Shown here piece after piece: positions 42,461-51,054 of a stretch of DNA of 64,000 nt. The notes beneath the pieces are model-generated. The model saw only the letters and a list, made by a program, of their open reading frames with translations. It was not told where the DNA came from and ran no database searches. A program made the position numbers and the translations under genes. The DNA comes from Bacteroidales bacterium (GTDB lineage: Bacteria; Bacteroidota; Bacteroidia; Bacteroidales; UBA932), in contig JAFPWX010000022.1 in assembly GCA_017412645.1 (NCBI GenBank), positions 152,650 to 216,649 on the forward strand. The letters are read 5' to 3'. How positions within the stretch are numbered: the first letter of the stretch is position 1; every line of letters starts with the position of its first letter.

Positions 42461-42536
42461 TGGAGCCACTTGCGAGACTCGAACTTGCGACCTGCGCGTT
42501 ACGAATGCGCTGCTCTACCGACTGAGCTAAAGTGGC
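42461..42536 (-). tRNA. tRNA-Thr (anticodon CGT), with two stem mismatches
   Basis: Acceptor GCCACTT/AAGTGGC is perfect, the D arm is normal and CCA is encoded. The anticodon loop TTCGTAA gives CGT. The anticodon stem GCGCA/CGCGC has an A-C mismatch at 31-39, and the T stem GCAAG/CTCGC has an A-C mismatch at 51-63. It may still function, but two mismatches are unusual. Confidence 0.9.
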
Positions 42537-42546
42537 ATTGGGTTTG

Positions 42547-42554
42547 CAAAGATA
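42547..42554 (-). promoter_or_regulatory. -7 box of the tRNA-Thr promoter
   Basis: TATCTTTG on the minus strand, 10 bases before the tRNA 5' end. The lipoprotein gene behind the tRNA may share this transcript. Confidence 0.6.
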
Positions 42555-42578
42555 GAAATAAATTTTTATTTTTAAGAC

Positions 42579-43343
42579 ATGAAAACCCTATTCTTGATTC
42601 TCAGTCTTATTCTAGGCGCTTTTCCCTTCCAGAACGGCGGGGCCCGCTTCGGCGGCGGCGAAAAGCAGGTATTCGTAGTACACTATAAATGGGGCGTGCT
42701 CAATGCCGACGTGGCCCGGGTAACATGCGAATGCGACAGCATAATGTTTCACGGGGTGCCGGCTTACAAAGCTAAGATATACGGTAAAACTGAAAAGTTC
42801 TGCGAAGCCATAGTCAAGGTGCGCGAAGACTTCCAGGGTACTTTCCGCGCCAGTGACTTCCGCCCGTTCAAATCCAGCCGTAAAGCCCAGGAAGCCAAGT
42901 TCAACGGAGGCGAAACCTATAAATACGACTGGTCGGCGAACAAGTTGGAGATGAACATCACCACCAAAGGCGGCGACAGGAAGAAGAGCTTCGACCTGGA
43001 GCCCGGAGTTCTGGATGTAAACGGCCTATATTTTGCCGTTCGCAGCATAGATATCGCCAAGGTATCCGACGGCAAACCCTTCAGCGTAAAGCTTGCGGTG
43101 GGCGACAATATAGAGAAGATCTCCATGCGCTACGACGGCCGCGAGATGCTGCAGGCCCGCGGAGTGGACAAGGCGATGGCCCACAAATTCCGCATCAGCG
43201 TCACCTCGGGCAACACTTTCGACAACAAGAGCGACATCCTCATCTGGATTTCGGACGACGAGCACCTCATCCCCCTCTATTTCGAGGCACCCATGAGGCT
43301 CGGAAAGGTGGTCGGCCGTCTGGAGAGTTCTACCGGAAAGTGA
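42579..43343 (+). CDS. DUF3108 domain protein
   Basis: A 254-residue protein with a signal peptide (MKTLFLILSLILGAFPF) and the beta-rich DUF3108 domain (HYKWGVLNADVARVTCECDSIMFHGVPAYKAKIYG; LIPLYFEAPMRLGKVVGRL). Periplasmic, function unknown; the fold may bind lipids or polysaccharides. It converges with the TonB receptor gene and overlaps it by 14 bases. Confidence 0.88.
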   Translation: MKTLFLILSLILGAFPFQNGGARFGGGEKQVFVVHYKWGVLNADVARVTCECDSIMFHGVPAYKAKIYGKTEKFCEAIVKVREDFQGTFRASDFRPFKSSRKAQEAKFNGGETYKYDWSANKLEMNITTKGGDRKKSFDLEPGVLDVNGLYFAVRSIDIAKVSDGKPFSVKLAVGDNIEKISMRYDGREMLQARGVDKAMAHKFRISVTSGNTFDNKSDILIWISDDEHLIPLYFEAPMRLGKVVGRLESSTGK

Positions 43344-45663
43344 TCTTTAGGCTTCCCATTACCGTTATCCCGGCAACCGGAATCCATCCGATCTGGCAAT
43401 AACGCTTGTCCAAAGTGTAACCGTACCTCTCGCTCACAGCGGAATACACCCATCCGTTTGCGGCATGGTGGGAATTGAATATGTTCCCGACGTTCAGCCC
43501 GAACACTGCTTCGCGGATGAATTTCGGGAACATCAGTTTATATGATAGTTCCAGATCCGAGGCGCTGAATGCCGGCAATGACCTCGTCTTGTTCGCTGTA
43601 TTGTCCAGATACTGTCTGCTCACAAAACCGGTGTGCCATACAGCTGTGAAGCCGCCCATCCTGAAGTCGATGAAGCCGTTGAGTATAGCAGCCGGAGAAT
43701 AAGCCAGGGTGGAATTGTCGTAATGCACGGTAATCGGGTCACCCTCCCAGTTTTCAACCACCTCGTCGAAGTCCAGAATACGGTTCTGGCTCAGGGCCGC
43801 ATTGGCCTCCAGATTAAGGCCGGGAAAGATCTCATATGCGGCTGCGAGTTCAGTTCCCAGTCGGTATGAATCCTTGATATTGGTGGTCAGGTACTCCCCT
43901 ATGTCGCTCTTTGCGCCAGTCTGCACGAACTGGTTCCTGTAATCCATCCAATAGATATTCTGCGAAGCTCTGAATTTGTCGCCATCATACTGCCAGCCGG
44001 TCTCTATATCAAGAACTCTTTCCGGCTTTGGAGCGGGATATGCCCCGTTATCGGTGAAATTGTTACGTTCAGGCTCGCGATGCGCAAGTGCGGCACTGGC
44101 ATAGGCCCTGAAAGACTTCCGCTTCCAGCTGACCCCCAGCTTCGGGTTGAAGAAATTATATTCCTTGTCTATGTCGAGCTCCTGATTCTGGTATGTGCCG
44201 TCGCCCTGCTTGATGAACTTGTCGTTAACCCCGTCAGTCAGGTATCTCACATAACGGTACTGAAGGTCCGAAAACAGCTCCCAGCCTATGCCAAGCCGTC
44301 GTATTATCTTCGCGTAAGCGCTCATATCGCTTTTTTTCGCGTCGGAATCGTAATACTTATAGGGGCCGTCCGCAAGGATATCGGAAGCAAGCCCGTCGGA
44401 AACGTAAGTAAGGTAGCCGAAATGGTTGCCCATGAAAGCCTGCATGGAGCCTCCTGCAATCCACTCCCACTCATCGTCTTCGTAATGTCCGCTAGCAACC
44501 AGACCGAAAGTATTCTGTTCCAAACCCTTCTGCCGGACGAAATCCGCCGTGGGTAACGCGGGGTCTGTGAGCCCGAACTTCTTCAGTTTGTTCTGGTAGC
44601 GGAATTCTTCGTAGTAGCCGTAGCCATAGGTGTAATGAAGGGCTGCGTTCCAGTCGAAGTAAGTGTCAACCCTTTGGGAAAGGGACAGGATATTGTGATC
44701 CTGCCAGAAATTGTCTGTGGTCTGGGGCCAGTAGGTCCCGTCTTTCATGGCATAACGCTCCGTGGAGTAATTGCCGTCGGCGTCTTTCGGGAAAACCCCA
44801 TTCACATCGTCGAAGACGAGGCGTTCATAGAGAGAATTGAAACGGCCGAGACCGTGAGCGTATATGTCGGAATATGTGAGAATGCCGTCGTCCATAAGAG
44901 AGGCGTCGTCATTTCCGGCGACCACGCCGTTCCAGGCCTGCCCTGTATGCTCAATATTGCCGATGTTGCTGTAGCGCACCAGGATATCGTCGCCCAGATA
45001 GGCTACACTGGCCAGCCAGCTACCGGAATTCCCGGCGGTGCCATGAAGATAGCCTTCGGTCGCGGTGCCGCTGGCCGTTCCTTCTATCACCCAGTGCCTG
45101 CCGAACAGCCCTGTCGAGAAACTGACACGGCCGTTCATAGTGTTGTAGGAGCCGAAAGACGAGGACACTTCCGCATAAGGCTTCAGCGATGGTGCTTTGG
45201 TCGACAGCGACACGCTGCCTCCGAATGCGCCGTCTCCATGGGTCGACGAGCCCACTCCCCTCTGAATCTGCGCGCTACCAAGAAATGCCGCATAGCCGTT
45301 CATATTCGCCCAGAAAACGCACTGGTCTTCCGGAGAATTGAGTGGCACACCATCGATTGTAACGTTGATCCTCGAATCCCCCACTCCACGGATGCGCATG
45401 TAGCTAGTGCCGGTGCCAAGGCCGTTCTCACCCCAGGCAAGCACACCCGGAGTACGGGAGAACAGCAAGGGCAGTTCACGACCGGTGGTCGAGAAATCTG
45501 AGAGTTCGGCCTTGCGTAGGTTAACCACTGCGAAAGGCGCGCTCTCACGGGCGCGCACCGCGCTCACAACGGATTCGGAGAGTTGTTCGACAATAAGGGA
45601 ATCCTGCTGGCCGTAAAGTGCGGCCGGTACCAGCAGACAGAGACAAAAAATAAAACCTCGCAT
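43330..45663 (-). CDS. TonB-dependent receptor, probable thiamine importer
   Basis: A 777-residue outer-membrane receptor: signal peptide (MRGFIFCLCLLVPAALYG), TonB-box-like start, plug domain (VVNLRKAELSDFSTTGRELPLLFSRTPGV, MRIRGVGDSRINVTIDGVPLN) and a large beta barrel ending KITFR with a terminal aromatic. It lacks the SusC carboxypeptidase-like N-terminal domain. A TPP riboswitch immediately upstream argues that the substrate is thiamine or a precursor. No other thiamine genes are adjacent. Confidence 0.9.
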   Translation of the reverse strand: MRGFIFCLCLLVPAALYGQQDSLIVEQLSESVVSAVRARESAPFAVVNLRKAELSDFSTTGRELPLLFSRTPGVLAWGENGLGTGTSYMRIRGVGDSRINVTIDGVPLNSPEDQCVFWANMNGYAAFLGSAQIQRGVGSSTHGDGAFGGSVSLSTKAPSLKPYAEVSSSFGSYNTMNGRVSFSTGLFGRHWVIEGTASGTATEGYLHGTAGNSGSWLASVAYLGDDILVRYSNIGNIEHTGQAWNGVVAGNDDASLMDDGILTYSDIYAHGLGRFNSLYERLVFDDVNGVFPKDADGNYSTERYAMKDGTYWPQTTDNFWQDHNILSLSQRVDTYFDWNAALHYTYGYGYYEEFRYQNKLKKFGLTDPALPTADFVRQKGLEQNTFGLVASGHYEDDEWEWIAGGSMQAFMGNHFGYLTYVSDGLASDILADGPYKYYDSDAKKSDMSAYAKIIRRLGIGWELFSDLQYRYVRYLTDGVNDKFIKQGDGTYQNQELDIDKEYNFFNPKLGVSWKRKSFRAYASAALAHREPERNNFTDNGAYPAPKPERVLDIETGWQYDGDKFRASQNIYWMDYRNQFVQTGAKSDIGEYLTTNIKDSYRLGTELAAAYEIFPGLNLEANAALSQNRILDFDEVVENWEGDPITVHYDNSTLAYSPAAILNGFIDFRMGGFTAVWHTGFVSRQYLDNTANKTRSLPAFSASDLELSYKLMFPKFIREAVFGLNVGNIFNSHHAANGWVYSAVSERYGYTLDKRYCQIGWIPVAGITVMGSLKITFR

Positions 45664-45675
45664 AACGTATATGTT

Positions 45676-45758
45676 CGCGGGGTTTTTCAGCTCCCTTCGG
45701 AGGTATTAGCCTCATCAGGTTCAAAGGGTATGATCTCAGCCTTTCGGCACCCCCGCAT
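45676..45758 (-). promoter_or_regulatory. TPP riboswitch
   Basis: The minus strand shows the thi-box landmarks in order: GGCTGAGAT, ACCCTTTGAACCTGAT and GGCTAATACCTCCG, closed by a P1 stem GCGGGG/CCCCGC. It ends only 13 bases before the receptor start, so TPP binding most likely blocks translation initiation. Confidence 0.95.
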
Positions 45759-45766
45759 ATTTGTTA

Positions 45767-45774
45767 CAAAGATA
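45767..45774 (-). promoter_or_regulatory. -7 box upstream of the TPP riboswitch
   Basis: TATCTTTG on the minus strand just upstream of the riboswitch 5' end, overlapping the space after the glutaminyl cyclase gene. Confidence 0.6.
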
Positions 45775-45776
45775 AA

Positions 45777-46523
45777 CTATTTCTTTGATACTTTGACTTT
45801 ATAAAGCTTGGGCCAGTTCTTTCCGGTCAGGAAAATCTCTCCCTTTGAATTCACGGCAATGCCGTTCAGCACGTCCGTATCGCGGTTCCGAAGGTTCTTC
45901 GGCAGCAATCCTGTGCAATCTATCTTGTCCGTCACCTTACCGTCGTCAGGATCGATTACCACGATCATGTCGGTGGTATACACATTGGCCCAGATCTTAC
46001 CGTCAACCCACTCAAGCTCATTCAGATAACGGAGCGGGCGGCCGTCTATACTCACAAAGATGGTGCGTTTCAGCTTGAATTCACTGTCCAGAACGTATAT
46101 CTTGTTGCTTCCGTCCGACGCGTACAGGAATTCGCCGTCAGTGGTGAGACCCCAGCCTTCGCGGGGATAGCTCCATGTGCTCTCATAAGTGAACGATTCC
46201 GCATTGTAGACAAAAGCTACTTTGCTGGTCCATGTGAGCACATACAACTTCCCGTCCAGCACGCAGGAGCCCTCCGCGAAATACTTGCGGGAGAAGTTGA
46301 TCTTCTTAAGCACCTTTCCTGTAGACAGATCCACCTTGCGGAGAGTACTTTCGCCGTATTGACCCGTGGTTTCGTAGAGCGTGTCGTTCTGAAAAAAAAG
46401 ACCCTGCGTGTATGCGGCACGGTCGTGAGGATACGATTCAAGCACAGTAACGCGATGCTCCCTGGGCCCTGCTGAACAGGCCAGACAAAGAAACAGAAGC
46501 AATATTGCCGGAATCTTTTTCAT
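45777..46523 (-). CDS. glutaminyl-peptide cyclotransferase, lipoprotein
   Basis: From the ATG at 46523, 248 residues. The start MKKIPAILLLFLCLACSAG is a lipoprotein signal with lipobox LACS. The rest is the five-bladed propeller of plant/bacterial-type glutaminyl cyclase (YPHDRAAYTQGLFF, GWGLTTDGEFLYASDGSN, LNELEWVDGKIWANVY, LNGIAVN). It converts N-terminal Gln to pyroglutamate, protecting exported proteins. A TACCTTTG box overlaps the region just before the start (46530-46537). Confidence 0.92.
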   Translation of the reverse strand: MKKIPAILLLFLCLACSAGPREHRVTVLESYPHDRAAYTQGLFFQNDTLYETTGQYGESTLRKVDLSTGKVLKKINFSRKYFAEGSCVLDGKLYVLTWTSKVAFVYNAESFTYESTWSYPREGWGLTTDGEFLYASDGSNKIYVLDSEFKLKRTIFVSIDGRPLRYLNELEWVDGKIWANVYTTDMIVVIDPDDGKVTDKIDCTGLLPKNLRNRDTDVLNGIAVNSKGEIFLTGKNWPKLYKVKVSKK

Positions 46524-46587
46524 GCTTTGCAAAGGTAATCATTTCCGCTGATTTTTATTATATTTGTAAGTCCTAAAACCTACGCAT

Positions 46588-47409
46588 ATGGCAGAATTGC
46601 ATCCGGAATACTGCATTCATATAGATCAGGTAATTGCCAGGAAATTCCCCGGGAAAAAGTTCCCGAAGTGGTTTATTTCTTGGATCAAGCGCTTCATTCA
46701 CGAAGATTTCCTTAACGACTTCTTCATCAAAGGCTACGAAGGCGTCGAGTTCTGCACCGAGTGCGCCAAAGCTCTCGATATCCACCTGGATGTCCAGGGC
46801 CTTGACAGGGTCAAGGTCCCCGAAGGAGCAAAGATAACCTTCGCCTGCAATCATCCTCTCGGTGGCATCGACGGAGTAGCTCTCACCGGAGTCATTGGCA
46901 CACATTTCAGCGATCGCGGAGTTCGCCTCCTGGTGAACGACTTCCTGATGGCCATCAAGGGTCTTGCCGGAATCAGCATTCCTGTGAGCAAGACAGGTGC
47001 GCAGGCCCGTGATCTGCCGCGTCTGGTGAACGAAATCTACGAATCCGACGATAACATAATGATCTTCCCAGCAGGACTCTGCTCCCGCAAGATCAAGGGC
47101 GTAATTCAGGACCTCCCATGGAGCAAGAACTTCATCAAGATGAGCTCCCGAACCGGCCGCTGGGTCGTCCCAGTGCACTTCATCGGCCAGAACAGCAAAC
47201 GTTTCTACCGCGTGGCGAATATTTGCAAACGTCTCGGATTTAAATTCAATTTCGCAATGCTCTTCCTGCCGGACGAACTCTATCGCGCCCAGCACGGAAG
47301 CTACCGCATTGTCTTTGGGGATCCCATTCCCCCAACAACTTTCGATTCCTCAAAGACCCAGACGGAATGGGCCGCGTGGGTCAGGGAAAAAGTATACAGT
47401 CTCGAGTAA
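46588..47409 (+). CDS. glsA: O-acyltransferase, PlsC-like, glycine-lipid type
   Basis: A 273-residue lysophospholipid-acyltransferase-like protein. The HX4D-type motif appears as CNHPLGGIDG around residues 90-99, and the acyl-acceptor block as IMIFPAGLCSRK. With the downstream GNAT-like gene it matches the O- and N-acyltransferase pair that makes glycine lipids in Bacteroides (GlsA/GlsB). The substrate is inferred from the pair; ornithine lipids are the alternative. Confidence 0.78.
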   Translation: MAELHPEYCIHIDQVIARKFPGKKFPKWFISWIKRFIHEDFLNDFFIKGYEGVEFCTECAKALDIHLDVQGLDRVKVPEGAKITFACNHPLGGIDGVALTGVIGTHFSDRGVRLLVNDFLMAIKGLAGISIPVSKTGAQARDLPRLVNEIYESDDNIMIFPAGLCSRKIKGVIQDLPWSKNFIKMSSRTGRWVVPVHFIGQNSKRFYRVANICKRLGFKFNFAMLFLPDELYRAQHGSYRIVFGDPIPPTTFDSSKTQTEWAAWVREKVYSLE

Positions 47410-47410
47410 T

Positions 47411-48466
47411 ATGGAAAAGATCATCGATCCGATACCGGTAGAGCTTCTGAAAGCGGAACTCACCCCGGAAAAGAAACTCCGCAACACGAACAAGGGCGGG
47501 AACGTCATATATGTTGTTGACGCTCACGACTCCCCCAACGTAATGCAGGAAATCGGCCGTCTTCGCGAAGAATCCTTCCGTCAGGCAGGAGGCAGCAGCG
47601 GCCTTGCCGCCGATATCGACGAGTTCGATACCATGGAGAACCCATACAAGCAGATTGTCGTCTGGGATCCCGATGCCGAGGCTATTCTCGGAGGTTACCG
47701 CTACATCATGGGACCTGACGTGCGTCTGGACGACAAAGGCCAGCCCATCCTTGCCACAGCCCATATGTTCCATTTCAGCAAGCGCTTCATAGAGGATTAT
47801 CTTCCTCACGTGATGGAACTGGGCCGCAGCTTCGTGGCTCCCGACTACCAGAGCTCCAAGGCTGGCGCAAAGGCCCTGTTCTCGCTGGACAATCTCTGGG
47901 ACGGCATCGCCACCATCGCCGCCGAGCATCCCCAGATCATCTATTTCTTCGGAAAGATGACGATGTATCCGTCGTACGACAAGCTCTCGCGCGACCTTAT
48001 CCTCCACTTCCTCTGGAAGCATTTCCCGGATCCGGAAGAGCTGGTGCGCCCGATAAAACCAGTTCTGCCCGATACGAACCCGCGCCTGATGGATATCATC
48101 CTCGACGAGTCCGAATTCAAAGCCGATTACAAGAAGCTCAAGGAAACTGTGCGCAAACTGGGAACAAATATCCCGCCGCTCGTCAATTCTTACATGAATA
48201 TCTCGTCAACCATGAAGATGCTCGGCACCGCCGTGAACGAAGAGTTCTCCGACGTTGAAGAAACCGGCATTCTGGTATGTTTCAACGAGATGTATCCAGA
48301 GAAACGCGACCGTCATGCCTTCTCTTCCTGGGGAGAATGGATGGATAAGGTCCGCGAACGCTTCCCGCGCCTTTCGGCGAGCGCCGACGAACGTCTTCTC
48401 GAGCGTCGCGAAGAAAAACGCCGCCGCATATTCGAGAGATTCAAAAACAAAGGAGATAATAAATAA
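47411..48466 (+). CDS. glsB: N-acyltransferase, hemolysin/OlsB-like, glycine-lipid type
   Basis: A 351-residue GNAT-fold protein from the ATG at 47411, one base after its partner stop. Blocks typical of the OlsB/hemolysin-like N-acyltransferases are present: EIGRLREESFRQAGGS, DPDAEAILGGYRYIMG and MELGRSFVAPDYQ. It would attach a 3-hydroxy fatty acid to an amino acid before the O-acylation. The basic C-terminus ends against the RNase P RNA gene, whose 3' end touches its stop codon. Confidence 0.8.
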   Translation: MEKIIDPIPVELLKAELTPEKKLRNTNKGGNVIYVVDAHDSPNVMQEIGRLREESFRQAGGSSGLAADIDEFDTMENPYKQIVVWDPDAEAILGGYRYIMGPDVRLDDKGQPILATAHMFHFSKRFIEDYLPHVMELGRSFVAPDYQSSKAGAKALFSLDNLWDGIATIAAEHPQIIYFFGKMTMYPSYDKLSRDLILHFLWKHFPDPEELVRPIKPVLPDTNPRLMDIILDESEFKADYKKLKETVRKLGTNIPPLVNSYMNISSTMKMLGTAVNEEFSDVEETGILVCFNEMYPEKRDRHAFSSWGEWMDKVRERFPRLSASADERLLERREEKRRRIFERFKNKGDNK

Positions 48467-48777
48467 AAGGCGGGGCCGTAAGCCGGTTTCTGTTTTTAAA
48501 TCTGCCATTTATCTTCGCAACCTACCCCCCGGCAGGAAGCGGGCAGCTCCCGTTTGCCGGTATATTTGGTCTTGCAGGCCCCGGTGCCGTACCCCTATTA
48601 CATCGCTGCAACAGGTCGTGAGCTCTTACCTCGCGTTTTCACCATCACCCTTACGGGCAGTCTTTCTCTGTTACGGCTGGCATAAGATTACTCCCATCTG
48701 CGCTTTCCGCAGCGGGGTGCCCTACCCTGTCCGGACTTTCCTCTGGGCGAACCCAGCGGCAGATCGTCCCGCCTTTT
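48465..48777 (-). ncRNA. rnpB: RNase P RNA, bacterial type A
   Basis: Conserved core elements on the minus strand: GAGGAAAGTCCGGAC near the 5' end, GGGTGATGGTGAAAACGCGAG mid-sequence (shown in parts), and ACAGAAACCGGCTTACGG near the 3' end. P1 is AAAAGGCGGG with CCCGCCTTTT. It trims tRNA 5' leaders. The gene converges on the acyltransferase gene with a 2-base overlap. Confidence 0.95.
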
Positions 48778-48787
48778 ATTCGGGCTG

Positions 48788-48795
48788 CAAAGATA
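48788..48795 (-). promoter_or_regulatory. -7 box of the RNase P RNA promoter
   Basis: TATCTTTG on the minus strand, 10 bases upstream of the RNA 5' end. Confidence 0.6.
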
Positions 48796-48813
48796 GTATA
48801 TTTTCAGGAAATA

Positions 48814-50112
48814 CTATATAAGCTCAGCAAGCAGGTCGTATTCCAGAGCATCCGTGATACGGACGTTCACGAACTTGTCAACAAGTGCTGCAGTATCAGT
48901 TCCCTCCGGGCATGTGACGATAATCTCGCCGTCAACCTCCGGACTTTCGAATTCGCTGCGAGCGATGAGTTTGCCGTCCAGAACAGAATCCACCAGAACA
49001 CGGTACTCCCGGCCGACCCTGGCGGCATTGCACTCGGCAGAAATCTTCTGCTGAAGACTCATGAGCGCGTCGTAACGGCGCTGCTTTTCCTCCTGCGGCA
49101 CATCGTCCTTCAGGTGTTGAGCGCCCCAGGTTCCTTCTTCTTCGGAGTACATGAAAGCACCGAGCCTTTCGAAGCGGGCCTCCCGGACGAAATCCAGCAG
49201 TTCCTGAAACTCTGCTTCTCCCTCGCCGGGATGGCCGACGATAAGGGTGGTCCTCAGCGCAACGCCCGGCACCTCTTCACGCAGACGCCTGATGAGCTGC
49301 CTCGTCCAGGCTCCATCCACATGCCGGTGCATATTGTCAAGAACCTTGTCTGCTATGTGCTGCAGCGGTATGTCCATATAGCGACAGACCTTCGGATTAT
49401 CTGCCAGTTCGCGAAGCACGTCCTCAGGGAAGCCTTCAGGATAAGAATAATGGATGCGCAGCCATTCGATGCCTGGCACATCCGAGAGGGCCCTCAGAAG
49501 ATCAGCCAGACGCCTGCGTCCGTACAGATCCAAGCCGTAGTAGGTTGTATCCTGCGCGATGAGCAGCAGTTCCTTCACTCCCTGTGCGGCCAGCTTTTCT
49601 GCCTCCTCCACTATCTTTTCGATCGGAACGGAGCGATGAGCGCCGCGGATGAAAGGAATGGCGCAATAGGAGCAACGACGGTCGCAGCCTTCGGAAATCT
49701 TTAGATAGGCCGCCGGACCGCCCCCAAAACGGCGGGAGGTTCGGAGTGTCTCGCTTGGCTGCACTCCCAGAGCACGCACTACAGGATCCAGGTCTCGGGC
49801 ACCGTACCATGCGTCAACTTCCGGAATAAGAGCCGGTAACTCTGCGGCATAACGCTGCGACAGGCAGCCGAAAGCAAGCAGCGTACCCACCTTCCCCTCT
49901 TTTTTGAGTTCTCCCTGCCTCAGAAGCTCCTGAATGCTCTCATCTTTGGCATCTGCAATAAAGCCGCAGGTATTGACCAGCACATAGTCGGCCGGTGCGT
50001 CTGAATCTTCCGGGAGAATCAAAAAACGGTCACCGGGCAACTGCGCAAGCAGATGCTCGGTGTCCACGGTGTTCTTGGAACAGCCCAGGGTTATGACCCG
50101 GACCGATTTCAC
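48814..50112 (-). CDS. rimO: ribosomal protein S12 methylthiotransferase
   Basis: A 432-residue radical-SAM enzyme. N-terminal UPF0004 domain with Cys11, Cys49 and Cys83 for one cluster; radical-SAM motif CDRRCSYC (Cys143, Cys147, Cys150) for the second; C-terminal TRAM domain (GREYRVLVDSVLDGKLIARSEFESPEVDGEIIVT). It adds a methylthio group to the conserved Asp of ribosomal protein S12. The start overlaps the upstream stop by 4 bases. Confidence 0.96.
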   Translation of the reverse strand: MKSVRVITLGCSKNTVDTEHLLAQLPGDRFLILPEDSDAPADYVLVNTCGFIADAKDESIQELLRQGELKKEGKVGTLLAFGCLSQRYAAELPALIPEVDAWYGARDLDPVVRALGVQPSETLRTSRRFGGGPAAYLKISEGCDRRCSYCAIPFIRGAHRSVPIEKIVEEAEKLAAQGVKELLLIAQDTTYYGLDLYGRRRLADLLRALSDVPGIEWLRIHYSYPEGFPEDVLRELADNPKVCRYMDIPLQHIADKVLDNMHRHVDGAWTRQLIRRLREEVPGVALRTTLIVGHPGEGEAEFQELLDFVREARFERLGAFMYSEEEGTWGAQHLKDDVPQEEKQRRYDALMSLQQKISAECNAARVGREYRVLVDSVLDGKLIARSEFESPEVDGEIIVTCPEGTDTAALVDKFVNVRITDALEYDLLAELI

Positions 50113-50537
50113 TTCTCTTCTGGAGCTTCCTCTTCCTCGACGAAATCGAGAGAAGCGTACTTTACGAGTTCCTCATACCATTCGATAATCTTCTTCATAT
50201 GAGAAGCATAGAAACGGTCGGAATCGTAATCGGGAACAGCCTTGTCGAAGAGAGCCTTAACGGCGGCCGCATCCTTCGCTGCGGGGACGTCCTTGCCGGC
50301 CAGAGCCTTCTGAATAGCAAGGAAGACCTCTTTAAGTTTCATCTCACCTTCGGCAGTGAAGATGCAGATGTCGGCAAGGGTGGTGATGCGGTTGTGGGCA
50401 TCAAATACGGTACGATGACCGTCTGCCAAAGCTTCAGCGATGACGGCATTTCCCCTCGAAAGAGCGAGGAAGCGGTAGAGGCCGTGTTTGCCGTTTACCG
50501 CGAGGATCTTTGAAAGATCAGTTTTCTGTGTATCCAT
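50109..50537 (-). CDS. DUF5606-like conserved protein
   Basis: From the ATG at 50537, 142 residues (MDTQKTDLSKILAVNGKHGLYRFLALSRGNAVIAEAL), matching the DUF5606 family of Bacteroidetes with a conserved SGKxGLY-like N-terminus and an acidic C-terminus. Function unknown. It overlaps coaE by 20 bases and rimO by 4, so it belongs to the same operon. Confidence 0.85.
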   Translation of the reverse strand: MDTQKTDLSKILAVNGKHGLYRFLALSRGNAVIAEALADGHRTVFDAHNRITTLADICIFTAEGEMKLKEVFLAIQKALAGKDVPAAKDAAAVKALFDKAVPDYDSDRFYASHMKKIIEWYEELVKYASLDFVEEEEAPEEK

Positions 50538-51054
50538 TGTGAATGATTTTGTCTGTTTTATCGTAAAGTGCCTCCAGCGTGGAGTCGTTTTCAATTATAT
50601 GACGGATAAGAGGGCTGTCGAAGCCACCTTGAAGCGGGTCCCTCAAGAGCACTGCAGGATTCCTTTCCAAGCGGGTCTGATAGGGTGCACGGAGCAGCCA
50701 GACTTCATCGTAAGTGCCGTCGAAAGCAGGTTTCTGAAGCGCGATTGCCGATTCCATAAAGAGAAGAGGAGCCGTTTGGGCAGCCTTCCAGGCAGCCAGG
50801 TCCGCCAGCACTTCCGGGTAGACGATTTCCTCCAGCACGCGCAGTTTGGCCGCATCCTTGAAGACTATGCCGATTTCCGAGAACGGCACGCCCAGCGCAG
50901 ATTCTATACGGGCCTTCAGGCCGGGAATCTCGTCGTAAAGGGCTTTGGTGCGGGCGTCGCATTCGTAAACGGGATAGCCAAGGTTCTCCAGATGACGGCA
51001 TAGAGCGGACTTGCCACTGCCGATTGGACCGGTTATGAGCACAGTTCTACTCAT
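50518..51054 (-). CDS. coaE: dephospho-CoA kinase
   Basis: A 178-residue P-loop kinase with GPIGSGKS at 9-16 and CoaE-type segments ECDARTKALYD and VYPEVLADLAAW. It makes the last step of coenzyme A synthesis. Slightly shorter than the usual 200 residues. Overlaps the upstream YbbR gene by 8 bases. Confidence 0.94.
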   Translation of the reverse strand: MSRTVLITGPIGSGKSALCRHLENLGYPVYECDARTKALYDEIPGLKARIESALGVPFSEIGIVFKDAAKLRVLEEIVYPEVLADLAAWKAAQTAPLLFMESAIALQKPAFDGTYDEVWLLRAPYQTRLERNPAVLLRDPLQGGFDSPLIRHIIENDSTLEALYDKTDKIIHNGYTEN

